A stretch of DNA of 64,000 bases, from NCBI RefSeq assembly GCF_006363895.1, contig NZ_CP040953.1; one strand, 5' to 3'. The notes under the pieces are model-generated. The model was given only the letters and a program-made list of their open reading frames with translations. It had not been told where the DNA came from and ran no database searches. The position numbers and the translations under genes are program-made. Below are positions 17,008 to 26,551 of this stretch, piece after piece. The first letter of the stretch is position 1. Every line of letters begins with the position of its first letter. This DNA is from Methylopumilus universalis (lineage in GTDB: Bacteria > Pseudomonadota > Gammaproteobacteria > Burkholderiales > Methylophilaceae).

Positions 17008-19723
17008 CCCAATTTAAACCAACACCGATATCTACAATAAGAGGAATATCAAGATTTGCAACGCCCTCCATTAAGACAGGCAATTCTTTTTGTAATATAT
17101 TGATTTCATCTTGAGGGACTTCAAAAACAAGCTCATCGTGTACCTGCATAATCATCATTGTTTTTAAGTGTGTGTTCTGAGTAAGCCATTGATCAACTGC
17201 AATCATTGCTAACTTAATGAGGTCAGCGGCAGTGCCTTGCATGGGAGCATTTATTGCCGCTCTTTCTGCTGCAGCTCTTCTAATTCCATTTGAACTATTA
17301 ATTTCTGGGATCCATAATCGTCTTCCAAAAAATGTTTCTACATAACCTTTATCTTTAGCAAATAATTTTGCTTCTTCCATATAACGTTTAACGCCAGGAT
17401 ATCTAGCAAAATAAGTCTCAATATAATTTGAGGCAGCACTGCGCTCAATACCAAGTGATTTTGATAAACCGAACACACTCATGCCGTATATCAATCCAAA
17501 GTTAATAACCTTGGCATAACGCCTTTGTTCTTGGGAAACGCTGTCTAGGTCGCAACCAAAAATTTCAGCTGCTGTTGATTTATGAATGTCTTCATTATTC
17601 CTGAAAGCTTCAAGCAATCGTTTATCTTGAGACAAATGAGCCATGATTCTTAATTCAATTTGAGAATAGTCTGCAGATAGAATAGATGAACCTTCATTCG
17701 CTATAAACGCTTCTCTTATTTTTCTGCCTTCCAGGGTTCGGATTGGAATATTTTGTAAATTAGGATCTGAACTTGCAAGACGTCCGGTGATTGCTACAGC
17801 TTGGTTATAGCTTGTATGAATGCGACCAGTGTTGGTGTTAATCATTTTTGGTAATTTATCTGTGTATGTTGATTTGAGCTTAGATAGACTTCGATGTTCA
17901 AGTAATAATTTGGGTAGAGGATAATCAAGGGCTAAATCTTGTAACACTTCCTCATCCGTAGAAGGCGCACCTGAAGGTGTTTTTTTTAAAGATTTAATAC
18001 CCAGCTTATTAAATAAAATATCTTGTAATTGTTTAGGTGATGCGAGATTAAAGGGTTGTCCTGCTAATTGATAGGCCTCCTCTTCAAGCAGTAAAATTTT
18101 TTTACCAATTTCGTGACTTTGTATATTTAGTTTTTTGTCGTCCACAAGCACGCCATTTCTTTCAATTTTTAAAAGCACCCCAGCGGCGGGCATTTCGATG
18201 TTTTCGTAAATGAATTTTAGTGGCGCATCATTTTCAATTGCAGGATTAAAAAATTGATTTAATTGCAATGTAATGTCGGCATCCTCAGACGAATAATGAG
18301 ATGCCACATCAATATCGACTTCATTAAATCTAAGTTGATTTACACCTTTGCCTGCAACTTCTTCGTAACTTACACAGGTATGTCCTAGATGCCTCAAGCT
18401 TAAATTATCCATGCCATGGCTTTGATGGCTTTCTGTCACATAGCTTTGAAGCATCGTATCGTGCTTAATACCTTTAAGACATATCCCATGGTTTAAAAAA
18501 ACATGCGCATCATACTTTATGTTTTGCCCAATTTTCTTGATCTTTTCATCTTCTAACATGGGTTTAAGTATATTTAATACAGTATCAACTGATAACTGAT
18601 CAGGAGCGCCAGGATAATCATGTGCTAAAGGAATGTAGGCTGCTTCACCAGCAGTTACTGCTATCGATATCCCTACAATTTTTGCCTGCATAGAATCAAG
18701 TGAGTTAGTTTCTGTGTCGACACAGACATATTTTTTATCTTTGATTTTTTCTAGCCATATATGTAATAGATCTTTGTCGAATATCGTGTCGTATTTTATT
18801 TTAGAAATAAAATGACTGGGTGATTTGATAGATATTTTTTCTTCACTACTTTTGCTTGATAAATTTTCCTGATAGCTGCCTTCTTTAATTTCGTTAAGCC
18901 AATTTTTAAATTCAAATCTCTGATATAAATTTTCTAAAGTGGACGGATCCTGTGCTTTAGGTTTGAAATTATCCCAATTTTTGTCGATATCTAAATCGCA
19001 TCGAATCGTAATAAGATCTTTGGCTTTAGGAATCCAATCGAGTGATTTTCTTAAATTTTCACCGACGACACCTGAGAATTGAGCAGCATTCTTTACGATA
19101 TTGTCGAGTGTTTGATATTCATTAAGCCATTTCAATGCAGTCTTAGGACCGACTTTCTCAACGCCAGGGACGTTATCTGAAGTGTCTCCAATAAGTGTTA
19201 AGTAATCGATAATTTGATTAGGCATCAACCCAAATTTGTTTTTGACACCTTCGATATCAAGCTTTTCATTTGTCATCGTATTAATCAAAGTGACATGCTT
19301 ATTTACAAGTTGAGCCAAATCCTTATCGCCTGTAGAAACGACGACATTAAATTGATGTTGAGTAGCTTCCTTGCATAATGTACCAATGACATCATCAGCT
19401 TCAACTCCTTCTTGAATGATAATAGGCCAACCCATCGCTGTAATTGCTTCATGAAGCGGTTGGATTTGAGCTCTTAAATCATCAGGCATCGCTGATCGAT
19501 TGGCCTTATACTCAGGGTAAAGATCATTTCTGAAAGTTTTTCCTTTTGCATCAAAAACGCAAGCGCTATAATCAGAAGGAAACTCTTTATGGAGTTTTCG
19601 GAGCATATTTAAGACGCCATAAATAGCCCCAGTAGGTTCTTGGTGACTGTTTCTAAGGTCAGGTAATCCATGGAATGCTCGATAGAGATAAGATGAGCCA
19701 TCGACCAATAATAGTGTTTTCAT
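16994..19723 (-). CDS. polA: DNA polymerase I
   Basis: Repair and Okazaki-fragment polymerase of 909 residues with all three domains. The 5'-3' exonuclease occupies about residues 1-290 (LLVDGSSYLYRAFHGLP; EGVEADDVIGTL). The proofreading 3'-5' exonuclease spans about 320-510 and keeps catalytic acids: VDTETNSLD, GQNIKYDAHVF and YSSEDADIT. The polymerase domain has ADYSQIELRIMAHLS (motif A), RRYAKVINFGLIYG (motif B) and MQVHDELVFEV (motif C). The start MKTLLLVDGSSYLYRAF leaves no room for extension. The divergent LOG gene begins only 21 bases away. Confidence 0.97.
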   Translation of the reverse strand: MKTLLLVDGSSYLYRAFHGLPDLRNSHQEPTGAIYGVLNMLRKLHKEFPSDYSACVFDAKGKTFRNDLYPEYKANRSAMPDDLRAQIQPLHEAITAMGWPIIIQEGVEADDVIGTLCKEATQHQFNVVVSTGDKDLAQLVNKHVTLINTMTNEKLDIEGVKNKFGLMPNQIIDYLTLIGDTSDNVPGVEKVGPKTALKWLNEYQTLDNIVKNAAQFSGVVGENLRKSLDWIPKAKDLITIRCDLDIDKNWDNFKPKAQDPSTLENLYQRFEFKNWLNEIKEGSYQENLSSKSSEEKISIKSPSHFISKIKYDTIFDKDLLHIWLEKIKDKKYVCVDTETNSLDSMQAKIVGISIAVTAGEAAYIPLAHDYPGAPDQLSVDTVLNILKPMLEDEKIKKIGQNIKYDAHVFLNHGICLKGIKHDTMLQSYVTESHQSHGMDNLSLRHLGHTCVSYEEVAGKGVNQLRFNEVDIDVASHYSSEDADITLQLNQFFNPAIENDAPLKFIYENIEMPAAGVLLKIERNGVLVDDKKLNIQSHEIGKKILLLEEEAYQLAGQPFNLASPKQLQDILFNKLGIKSLKKTPSGAPSTDEEVLQDLALDYPLPKLLLEHRSLSKLKSTYTDKLPKMINTNTGRIHTSYNQAVAITGRLASSDPNLQNIPIRTLEGRKIREAFIANEGSSILSADYSQIELRIMAHLSQDKRLLEAFRNNEDIHKSTAAEIFGCDLDSVSQEQRRYAKVINFGLIYGMSVFGLSKSLGIERSAASNYIETYFARYPGVKRYMEEAKLFAKDKGYVETFFGRRLWIPEINSSNGIRRAAAERAAINAPMQGTAADLIKLAMIAVDQWLTQNTHLKTMMIMQVHDELVFEVPQDEINILQKELPVLMEGVANLDIPLIVDIGVGLNWDAAH

Positions 19724-19728
19724 TGTTT

Positions 19729-19741
19729 AACTTTGAAAGTT
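19729..19741. promoter_or_regulatory. 13-bp palindrome between polA and the LOG gene
   Basis: AACTTTGAAAGTT, with perfect 6-bp arms around one base, fills most of the 21-base gap between the two divergent start codons (polA ATG ending at 19723, LOG ATG at 19745). It could be an operator or chance in A+T-rich DNA; the symmetry is certain, the function is not. Confidence 0.4.
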
Positions 19742-19744
19742 TTT

Positions 19745-20473
19745 ATGTCAGCAGATAAAAAGATACCTAAATTTAACGGCCCAGAATTGTTTGATGAAAC
19801 TCATAACGAGAGCGAATCCTGGTATGCATTTGAAATTATGTCAGAATTTGTTGGTGCCACCGAAAAACTTAAAAAAATAACCCCTGCCGTATCCGTGTTT
19901 GGCAGTGCTAGGGTTAGTGAAGACCATCCTTATTACAAGCTCACCGTCGATATAGCAGAGGCGCTATCCAACTCCGGATTTAGTGTTATTTCTGGCGGCG
20001 GTCCCGGTCTTATGGAAGCCGTGAATAAAGGAGCTTCCCTAGGCAAGGGCCCTAGTATTGGACTTAATATTAACTTGCCCCACGAACAAAAGTCGAACGA
20101 CTATCAGGATATTTCAATCAATTTTAAATATTTCTTTATGCGTAAAGTGATGTTTATTAAGTACGCTTCAGCTTACGTCGTATTACCAGGTGGATTTGGA
20201 ACTCTTGATGAATTAATGGAAGTCATCACACTGATTCAAACAGGTAAATCAAGAAAAATCCCTATCATTTTAGTAGGAAAAGAGTTCTGGTCTGGCTTAT
20301 TAGACTGGTTAAAAGACAAAATCGTAAATGAGGGCATGGCTGAATTAAAAGACTTAGATTTGATCCAAATTCTTGAGGGGCCCAAAGAGATAGTAGATGC
20401 GATATTTAACCACTATGAATCGATTGGTTTTACGCTAACGCCAGCGGAGAGAAAAGCTCAGCTTTACTTATAA
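19745..20473 (+). CDS. LOG-family protein (Rossmann-fold nucleotide-binding, TIGR00730 type)
   Basis: A cytosolic protein of 242 residues. The diagnostic motifs PGGFGTLDELMEVIT and SGGGPGLMEAVNKGA are intact; in characterised LOG proteins they act in a phosphoribohydrolase that removes ribose 5-phosphate from nucleoside monophosphates (cytokinin-type nucleotides in plants, AMP or related pools in bacteria). I chose the ATG at 19745; an in-frame TTG at 19733 would add four residues and lies within the palindrome. It is a long-form bacterial LOG with an N-terminal extension before SVFGSARV. The physiological substrate is not known from sequence. Confidence 0.88.
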   Translation: MSADKKIPKFNGPELFDETHNESESWYAFEIMSEFVGATEKLKKITPAVSVFGSARVSEDHPYYKLTVDIAEALSNSGFSVISGGGPGLMEAVNKGASLGKGPSIGLNINLPHEQKSNDYQDISINFKYFFMRKVMFIKYASAYVVLPGGFGTLDELMEVITLIQTGKSRKIPIILVGKEFWSGLLDWLKDKIVNEGMAELKDLDLIQILEGPKEIVDAIFNHYESIGFTLTPAERKAQLYL

Positions 20474-20523
20474 ATTATCAAATAAACCATACCATCTATA
20501 GGTTTTTTGCTAGAATCTTGTGT

Positions 20524-20868
20524 ATGAAAATACAAAATTTAATTAAAGCTTTTTTATTGGCGACTGTCTTCATGAGTTTAAATGTAATGGCTGAAAAAAA
20601 ACTCGAGCTTTTAGAAGAAGTGAAGCCGCCGCCAAAGAATTTTGAAAGCGATATTGTGGATGAACCTCAAATTACCATCACCAAAAAAGGTGCTGATACG
20701 GTCGAGGAATACCGCATTAATGGAGAGCTTTATATGATGAAAGTAACACCCCCTGCTGGTGGACCTTCATATTATCTATTGAAGGAAGACCAAGACGGTG
20801 GTTGGGCTAAATATGACGGCCCTAGCCAGCCGCTTACTGTGCCTAAATGGGTAATATTTAGATTCTAA
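20524..20868 (+). CDS. DUF2782 family exported protein
   Basis: A 114-residue protein with an N-terminal signal peptide (about residues 1-24, ending in the VMA|EKK region) and a small mature domain: PQITITKKGADTVEEYRING followed by GELYMMKVTPPAGGPSYYLL and a Trp-rich end. This is DUF2782, of unknown function, commonly placed beside polA and thrB in betaproteobacteria, as it is here. The ATG at 20524 is preferred to the upstream TTG because it begins a normal signal sequence. A terminator-like hairpin directly follows. Confidence 0.83.
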   Translation: MKIQNLIKAFLLATVFMSLNVMAEKKLELLEEVKPPPKNFESDIVDEPQITITKKGADTVEEYRINGELYMMKVTPPAGGPSYYLLKEDQDGGWAKYDGPSQPLTVPKWVIFRF

Positions 20869-20878
20869 ATTTTTTTTG

Positions 20879-20902
20879 AAAGGGCTTTAAGCCCTTTTTT
20901 TT
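20879..20902 (+). terminator. Terminator-like hairpin abutting the thrB start
   Basis: A 7-bp stem AAAGGGC / GCCCTTT (loop TTTAA) followed by eight T residues that end exactly at the thrB ATG (20903). The only Shine-Dalgarno-like purines (AAAGGG) are inside the left arm. It may therefore terminate transcription, restrict thrB translation, or both. Confidence 0.75.
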
Positions 20903-21823
20903 ATGTCTGTCTATACATCAGTTAATATTGAAGAATTAAAAATCTGGCTTCAAGATTATGCTTTAGATAATCTCACTGATTATCAAGGTATCAAGTCTGG
21001 AATCACGAACACTAATTATTTTTTGATGACGGCACATGATCGTTTTGTTTTAACACTCTTCGAAAAAAACACCATAGAAGATCTCCCGTATTTTGTAGAT
21101 CTCATGGCTCACTTAGCTAAAAATTCATTTTTGTGCCCCAAGCCGATTTTCAAAAATAACGGCACAGCTTTAAGTATTTTAAAAAATAAACCTGCTTTAA
21201 TCGTGACATGCTTAAAAGGCAAAGAGCTCAACAAACCTGAAGTTAAGCATTGCAAGGCTGTGGGTGCAAGTCTCGCAGAGCTGCATATGAAATCAGCTAA
21301 TTTTACAGCTCAACATCAAAATACAAGAGACCTTAACTGGATTAAAAAAACAGCTGAAACTTTATTTAGTGAATTGCCCCAAGATGAGAGTCTCTTATTA
21401 AGAGAAGAAATTCTTTACCAAGAAAAGAAAAATTATAAGCTGCCTAAATCCACTATTCATGGAGACCTATTTCGAGACAATGTGCTCTTTTTAAATGATC
21501 AAGTATCAGGGTTTATTGACTTTTATTATGCTTGCACAGATTATCTTATCTTAGATGTAGCGATCGCCGTAAATGATTGGTGCGTAAATAATGATGGTTC
21601 TTTTGATGAGGCGAGATTGAATGCTTTCTTAGATGCCTATAAAAAGATAAGATCTTTTAATGATGATGAAGATCAAGCTTGGAATGATATATTGAGATTA
21701 GCGTCTCTTAGGTTCTGGGTTTCAAGACTTAACGATTTCTATCATATAGAAGAAGGTGAGCTTACCTTCATAAAAGACCCTGACCATTTTAAGAAAATTT
21801 TAAAGCAACGCATTAGCGGATAA
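20903..21823 (+). CDS. thrB: Homoserine kinase, type II (ThrB of the APH-fold family)
   Basis: Phosphorylates homoserine to O-phosphohomoserine in threonine synthesis. The 306-residue protein belongs to the aminoglycoside-phosphotransferase-like kinases, not the GHMP type of E. coli. Markers are GIKSGITNTNYFL near the N-terminus, the catalytic loop STIHGDLFRDNVLF and the metal site GFIDFYYACTDYLILDVAI. The same family is the ThrB of most betaproteobacteria and pseudomonads. The ATG follows directly on the T run of a hairpin, so no free Shine-Dalgarno is visible. DUF2782 lies upstream, a recurrent pairing. Confidence 0.93.
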   Translation: MSVYTSVNIEELKIWLQDYALDNLTDYQGIKSGITNTNYFLMTAHDRFVLTLFEKNTIEDLPYFVDLMAHLAKNSFLCPKPIFKNNGTALSILKNKPALIVTCLKGKELNKPEVKHCKAVGASLAELHMKSANFTAQHQNTRDLNWIKKTAETLFSELPQDESLLLREEILYQEKKNYKLPKSTIHGDLFRDNVLFLNDQVSGFIDFYYACTDYLILDVAIAVNDWCVNNDGSFDEARLNAFLDAYKKIRSFNDDEDQAWNDILRLASLRFWVSRLNDFYHIEEGELTFIKDPDHFKKILKQRISG

Positions 21824-21841
21824 ATTTTAAGGTAAATTCAT

Positions 21842-22612
21842 ATGAAAAAAATTACATTCCGTGATTCCATTCGCTGGAATAAAGAGAGCTTCATGCTCTT
21901 CAAAAAGACGCCTAATCAATCATTGATGCTTAGCTTAGCTTATCTTTTTATTTTTATGCTCTTACCTTCAATGCCTATGATTCAAATTTTTTCAATTGCG
22001 TCTATCTTGATTTGGCCAGTTTTTTTGGTATTCGCGGTTAACTTCTACAAGACTCATGACAAAAATAAGGAAGAAAAATTTATAGCCGTTTTCGAAAAAA
22101 TTAAACCTAGGCTGCCAACATTGCTAACACTTGGCTTCATTTGCTTAATTTATGCGGGTATGGTGACGATGGTTTTAAATTCTGAAATGCAGGGTTTTAT
22201 TCAAATATCAGAAAAAAATAATGAGCTTTTGACAGTGATGAATAATTTTGTCCCCATGATAGGAAAATTAATCTTACTCCTACTTCCGCTTCTTATGGCT
22301 ACTTGGTTCTCACCAATGCTGATCGTTTATAACAACTACTCACTTTTTAAAGCAATCAAATCTAGTATCGCCGGATGCTTAATGTATATTTTTCCTCTAG
22401 GTCTTTCATGGTTTATTTTTTCAACAATAGCAATATTATTTATGTTGTCATGTGGGTTATTGATTGGATCTCTCGCTTCATTCTTTCCCGCCATAGGACC
22501 CTCACTAATGGGAGCGATTATTTTCTTCGCACTTCTCGTGATTACATCAGTGATGTTTGCGTTTCAATATATTAGTTACCGAGATATTTTTAAGTCTGCT
22601 AGAAGTTATTAG
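21842..22612 (+). CDS. BPSS1780-like integral membrane protein
   Basis: A 256-residue multi-pass membrane protein with about five to six hydrophobic segments and a charged N-terminus. The pattern RWNKESFMLFKKTPNQSL, then WFSPMLIVYNNYSLFKAIKSS and a closing FQYISYRDIF, matches the BPSS1780 family, found widely in betaproteobacteria with no established function. It is 18 bases downstream of thrB with a good ribosome-binding site (AAGG). The last four bases, TTAG, overlap the stop codon of convergent uvrD. Confidence 0.8.
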   Translation: MKKITFRDSIRWNKESFMLFKKTPNQSLMLSLAYLFIFMLLPSMPMIQIFSIASILIWPVFLVFAVNFYKTHDKNKEEKFIAVFEKIKPRLPTLLTLGFICLIYAGMVTMVLNSEMQGFIQISEKNNELLTVMNNFVPMIGKLILLLLPLLMATWFSPMLIVYNNYSLFKAIKSSIAGCLMYIFPLGLSWFIFSTIAILFMLSCGLLIGSLASFFPAIGPSLMGAIIFFALLVITSVMFAFQYISYRDIFKSARSY

Positions 22613-24765
22613 TGTTTGAAGAGTTTTGCGTATTCCATTGCAAGCCATTTGGTACCTGTTTTGCTAAATTTAATTTGGATTCTTAAATCATCCGCATTTC
22701 CTTCATAACCTAAAACAGTTCCCTGGCCAAATTTTTCATGCATTACAGATTCACCAATTCGCCAGGAATGCTTCTGCTGAGAAGGTTGTGAATAATTCTC
22801 TTCAATCTGATCTACATTATTCTTAAAATTAATGGTGTTAATGTTTTTGACGAGATTCTCAGGGATTTCTTCTAAGAATCTTGATGGCATTCCAAATCTT
22901 GTTTGACCATGGAGCATTCTTGATAATGCATAGCTTAAGTATAGTTTTGATCGGGCTCTCGTCACAGCAACATACATAAGCCTTCTTTCTTCCTCAAGCC
23001 CTTTGGATTCGAAGAGACTTTGTTCGTGCGGACATAAACCTTCTTCAAGGCCTGAAATAAATACTACATCAAATTCTAATCCTTTAGATGAGTGAATCGT
23101 CATAAGTTGAATAGCATCTGAACCTTCGCTTGCTTGCATATCACCACTTTCTAAAGAGGAATAATTCAAAAAATCTCCAAGTGGATTTGTAGACTCATTG
23201 TTATCATTGTTAAGAAAGGTTGCGGCCGCAGAAACTAATTCATTTAAGTTAGAGACCCTATCTAAACCATCTTTTTCATTGGTATAGTGATCCTTTAGTC
23301 CTGATTCGTTAATAATAAGATCAATCATTTGTGGAAGCGTTAATCCTTCGAAGCCGCTTTCAATATGTTTGATGAGATGGACAAAATAAGGCAAACCTTT
23401 TTTAATTGTGAGTGTTTGATCTGATGACTTCACTGCAGCATCCCAAAGGCTACAACCATCTCGCCTAGATGTATCTTGAAGACTTTCTAATGACCGACTT
23501 CCAATACCGCGTGTTGGAAAATTTACAATTCTTAAAAATGCACTGTTATCATTTTTATTTGCAATGAGTCTCAAATAAGCAATAGCATGTTTAATTTCGG
23601 CACGCTCAAAGAAACGTAATCCACCATAAACACGATAAGGTAGGTTAGATGAAAAAATATTATGTTCGAGAATGCGCGACTGTGCATTGCTTCTATAAAG
23701 AATTGCAATATGATTGAGCGAGACACCTTCCCTATGAAGCATTTTGATTTCATCTACAATAAACTTGGCCTCATCAATGTCGGTATGACCTGTATAAATT
23801 CGAATAGGATCGCCCTCTCCAGCCGAAGTCCATAAGTTCTTGCCTAATCTATTTTTGTTATGATCAATGATGGCATTTGCGGTATTAAGAATGTTACTTT
23901 TAGATCTGTAGTTTTGTTCTAGCTTAATAATTTGTTTAACATGGAAATCTCTTTCAAGATCTTTCATGTTGCCAACTCTAGCTCCTCTAAAGCTATAGAT
24001 AGATTGATCATCATCCCCCACAGCAAACACAAAACTGCTGCTACCCGCAAGAAGTTTTAACCATTTATATTGAAGTTCGCTCGTGTCTTGAAACTCATCA
24101 ATGAGAATATGCTTAAATCGATCTTGATAATGCTGGCGAATAGCTATTTTTTTTTCAAAAAGTTCATAGCATCTTAGAAGCAATTCACCAAAATCAACTA
24201 GACCTTCTTTTTGGCATTGTTTCTCATACTCAAGATAGATTTCATTTAATTTTTTTGAGTGTGTGTCATAAGTATCGACATGCGCAGCCCTTAAGCCCTC
24301 ATCTTTGCATCCATTGATATAATGCTGTACTTGTTTTGGTGCATATGTTTCATCGTCCACATTCATGACTTTCATAGTTCTTTTGATGAGAGATAACTGA
24401 TCTTGGCTATCTAGTATTTGGAACGTCTCAGGTAAATCAGCATCTCTTGCATGCGTTTTAAGAAATCTATTACATAAACCATGGAATGTACCTACCCACA
24501 TACCTCTTGTATTAATGGGAAGCTGCATAGTAATTCTTTGCAGCATTTCTTTTGCGGCTTTATTGGTAAATGTTACAGCGATAAGGCCAAAAGGACTCAC
24601 CACATTTGTTTGAATAAGCCATGCAATTCTGGAGGTGAGTACTTTAGTTTTGCCACTCCCTGCGCCAGCGAGAATGAGTGCAGATTCATTTTGAAGTGTT
24701 ACAGCTTCAATTTGTTTTTCATTTAAATCTTTAAATTGATTTTGGTTGGGCAGGGATAGGGTCAT
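22609..24765 (-). CDS. uvrD: DNA helicase II (UvrD/PcrA type)
   Basis: Superfamily 1A 3'-5' helicase acting in nucleotide excision repair, mismatch repair and clearing RecA or polymerase from DNA. The 718-residue protein has the N-terminal Q-motif LNEKQIEAV, Walker A AGAGSGKT (33-40), TFTNKAA, VGTFHGL, the DEFQDT Walker B (about 222), GDDDQSIYSFRGA, and the C-terminal TIHSSKGLEFDVVF and VAVTRARSKLYLSYA. The Tudor-like tail (GESVMHEKFGQGTVLGYEG) is typical of UvrD/PcrA rather than Rep. It lies downstream of groEL beyond a terminator. Confidence 0.95.
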   Translation of the reverse strand: MTLSLPNQNQFKDLNEKQIEAVTLQNESALILAGAGSGKTKVLTSRIAWLIQTNVVSPFGLIAVTFTNKAAKEMLQRITMQLPINTRGMWVGTFHGLCNRFLKTHARDADLPETFQILDSQDQLSLIKRTMKVMNVDDETYAPKQVQHYINGCKDEGLRAAHVDTYDTHSKKLNEIYLEYEKQCQKEGLVDFGELLLRCYELFEKKIAIRQHYQDRFKHILIDEFQDTSELQYKWLKLLAGSSSFVFAVGDDDQSIYSFRGARVGNMKDLERDFHVKQIIKLEQNYRSKSNILNTANAIIDHNKNRLGKNLWTSAGEGDPIRIYTGHTDIDEAKFIVDEIKMLHREGVSLNHIAILYRSNAQSRILEHNIFSSNLPYRVYGGLRFFERAEIKHAIAYLRLIANKNDNSAFLRIVNFPTRGIGSRSLESLQDTSRRDGCSLWDAAVKSSDQTLTIKKGLPYFVHLIKHIESGFEGLTLPQMIDLIINESGLKDHYTNEKDGLDRVSNLNELVSAAATFLNNDNNESTNPLGDFLNYSSLESGDMQASEGSDAIQLMTIHSSKGLEFDVVFISGLEEGLCPHEQSLFESKGLEEERRLMYVAVTRARSKLYLSYALSRMLHGQTRFGMPSRFLEEIPENLVKNINTINFKNNVDQIEENYSQPSQQKHSWRIGESVMHEKFGQGTVLGYEGNADDLRIQIKFSKTGTKWLAMEYAKLFKH

Positions 24766-24810
24766 GAGGTGTAATGCTATCCTAATTTATTACTAGATAA
24801 AAAAAAGATT

Positions 24811-24835
24811 AAAAAAAAGACCTCCTAAGAGGTCT
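24811..24835 (-). terminator. Intrinsic terminator of groES-groEL
   Basis: On the minus strand a 7-bp stem (AGACCTC / GAGGTCT, 4-base loop) is followed by at least eight T residues. It lies 22 bases past the groEL stop, between groEL and uvrD. Confidence 0.9.
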
Positions 24836-24856
24836 ATTTTTATTAATGCTTTTGAG

Positions 24857-26509
24857 TTACATCATACCGCCCATGCCACCCATACCGCCCATGCCGCCCA
24901 TATCACCACCGCCCATTGCTGGAGAGTCATCTTTAGGAAGATCAGCAATCATACAGTCAGTCGTTAACATAAGGCCTGCGACAGATGCTGCATGTTGCAA
25001 TGCAGAGCGAGTTACTTTAGTTGGGTCTAACACACCCATCTCAACCATATCACCATAAGTCTCGTTAGCTGCATTAAATCCGTAGTTGCCTTTGCCAGCT
25101 ACTACATTATTAACCACTACAGATGGCTCTACACCAGCATTCGCAACGATTTGTCTTAAGGGCTCTTCAACAGCACGAAGCACAATACGAACACCAGCTT
25201 CTTGATCTGCATTTTCACCTTTAACTTTTGCAATCGCATCACGCGCTCTAATTAAAGCAACACCACCGCCAGCAACAATACCTTCTTCAACTGCAGCTCT
25301 TGTTGCATGGAGTGCATCTTCAACGCGCGCTTTTTTTTCTTTCATTTCAATTTCAGTTGTTGCACCTACTTTAATTACAGCAACGCCACCTGCAAGCTTT
25401 GCAACACGTTCTTGAAGTTTTTCTTTGTCGTAGTCACTAGTAGCTTCTTCGATTTGTGTTTTGATTTGAGCGATACGTGACTTAATATTTTTTTCGTCAG
25501 CAGCACCATCAATAATGATAGTGTTTTCTTTGCCCACTTCAATTCTTTTCGCTTGCCCTAAATCTTCAATCTTAATTGTTTCTAATTTCAAACCTACTTC
25601 GTCTGAAATCACTGTAGCACCTGTAAGAATTGCAATATCCTCAAGCATTGCTTTTCTTCTATCACCAAAACCAGGTGCTTTAACTGCGACAGTCTTTAAG
25701 ATGCCACGAATATTATTTACAACTAAAGTAGCCAGTGCTTCACCTTCAATATCTTCAGCAATAATAAGAAGAGGGCGGCTTGATTTTGCTACTTGTTCCA
25801 ATGCCGGAAGAAGATCTCTAATATTAGATATTTTTTTATCATGTAAAAGAATAAAAGGATTATCTAACAATGCAATTTGTCGATCTGAATTATTTATGAA
25901 GTAAGGTGAAAGATATCCGCGATCAAATTGCATACCTTCTACAACGTCTAACTCATTTGTTAAGCCTGAACCATCTTCAACAGTGATTACACCTTCTTTA
26001 CCTACTTTATCCATCGCATCTGCAATGATTTGTCCGATAGAGTGATCAGAGTTAGCAGATATTGAACCTACTTGAGCAATTTCTTTACTTGTTGTACATG
26101 GCTTACTTAATTTTTTAAGTTCAGCAACACCAGCTTCAACAGCTTTATCGATGCCTCTTTTAAGATCCATTGGATTCATACCTGCGGCTACTGATTTCAT
26201 ACCTTCACGAATGATCGCTTGAGCTAATACAGTTGCCGTCGTCGTTCCATCGCCTGCGATATCAGAAGTTTTAGATGCAACTTCTTTAACCATTTGCGCG
26301 CCCATGTTTTCAAATTTATCTTTAAGTTCGATTTCCTTTGCAACTGATACACCATCTTTAGTGATTGTAGGTGCGCCGAATGAACGCTCCAGAACAACAT
26401 TTCTACCTTTAGGGCCGAGTGTAACTTTAACTGCATTTGCTAAAATATTTACACCAGTAATCATCTTTTGGCGAACGTCGTCACCAAATCTTACGTCTTT
26501 TGCTGCCAT
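24857..26509 (-). CDS. groL: 60 kDa chaperonin GroEL
   Basis: Tetradecameric chaperonin of 550 residues that folds proteins in an ATP-driven chamber with GroES. The start MAAKDVRFGDDVRQKMITGV, TLGPKGRNVVLERSFGAPTI and GDGTTTATVLAQAI nucleotide motifs are present, as is the flexible Gly-Gly-Met repeat tail. One copy is seen here, 42 bases downstream of groES. Expression is likely controlled by HrcA through the CIRCE element and by the promoter at 26925-26953. Confidence 0.98.
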   Translation of the reverse strand: MAAKDVRFGDDVRQKMITGVNILANAVKVTLGPKGRNVVLERSFGAPTITKDGVSVAKEIELKDKFENMGAQMVKEVASKTSDIAGDGTTTATVLAQAIIREGMKSVAAGMNPMDLKRGIDKAVEAGVAELKKLSKPCTTSKEIAQVGSISANSDHSIGQIIADAMDKVGKEGVITVEDGSGLTNELDVVEGMQFDRGYLSPYFINNSDRQIALLDNPFILLHDKKISNIRDLLPALEQVAKSSRPLLIIAEDIEGEALATLVVNNIRGILKTVAVKAPGFGDRRKAMLEDIAILTGATVISDEVGLKLETIKIEDLGQAKRIEVGKENTIIIDGAADEKNIKSRIAQIKTQIEEATSDYDKEKLQERVAKLAGGVAVIKVGATTEIEMKEKKARVEDALHATRAAVEEGIVAGGGVALIRARDAIAKVKGENADQEAGVRIVLRAVEEPLRQIVANAGVEPSVVVNNVVAGKGNYGFNAANETYGDMVEMGVLDPTKVTRSALQHAASVAGLMLTTDCMIADLPKDDSPAMGGGDMGGMGGMGGMGGMM

Positions 26510-26551
26510 TTTTTATTTCTCCAAAATATTTACGAATTAATGTTTAAGGCT

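Noticed and set aside
25515..25904. 129-codon open frame antisense to groEL
   Set aside because: Complement of the highly constrained GroEL sequence; no start signals and a low-complexity Ser/Ile-rich product.
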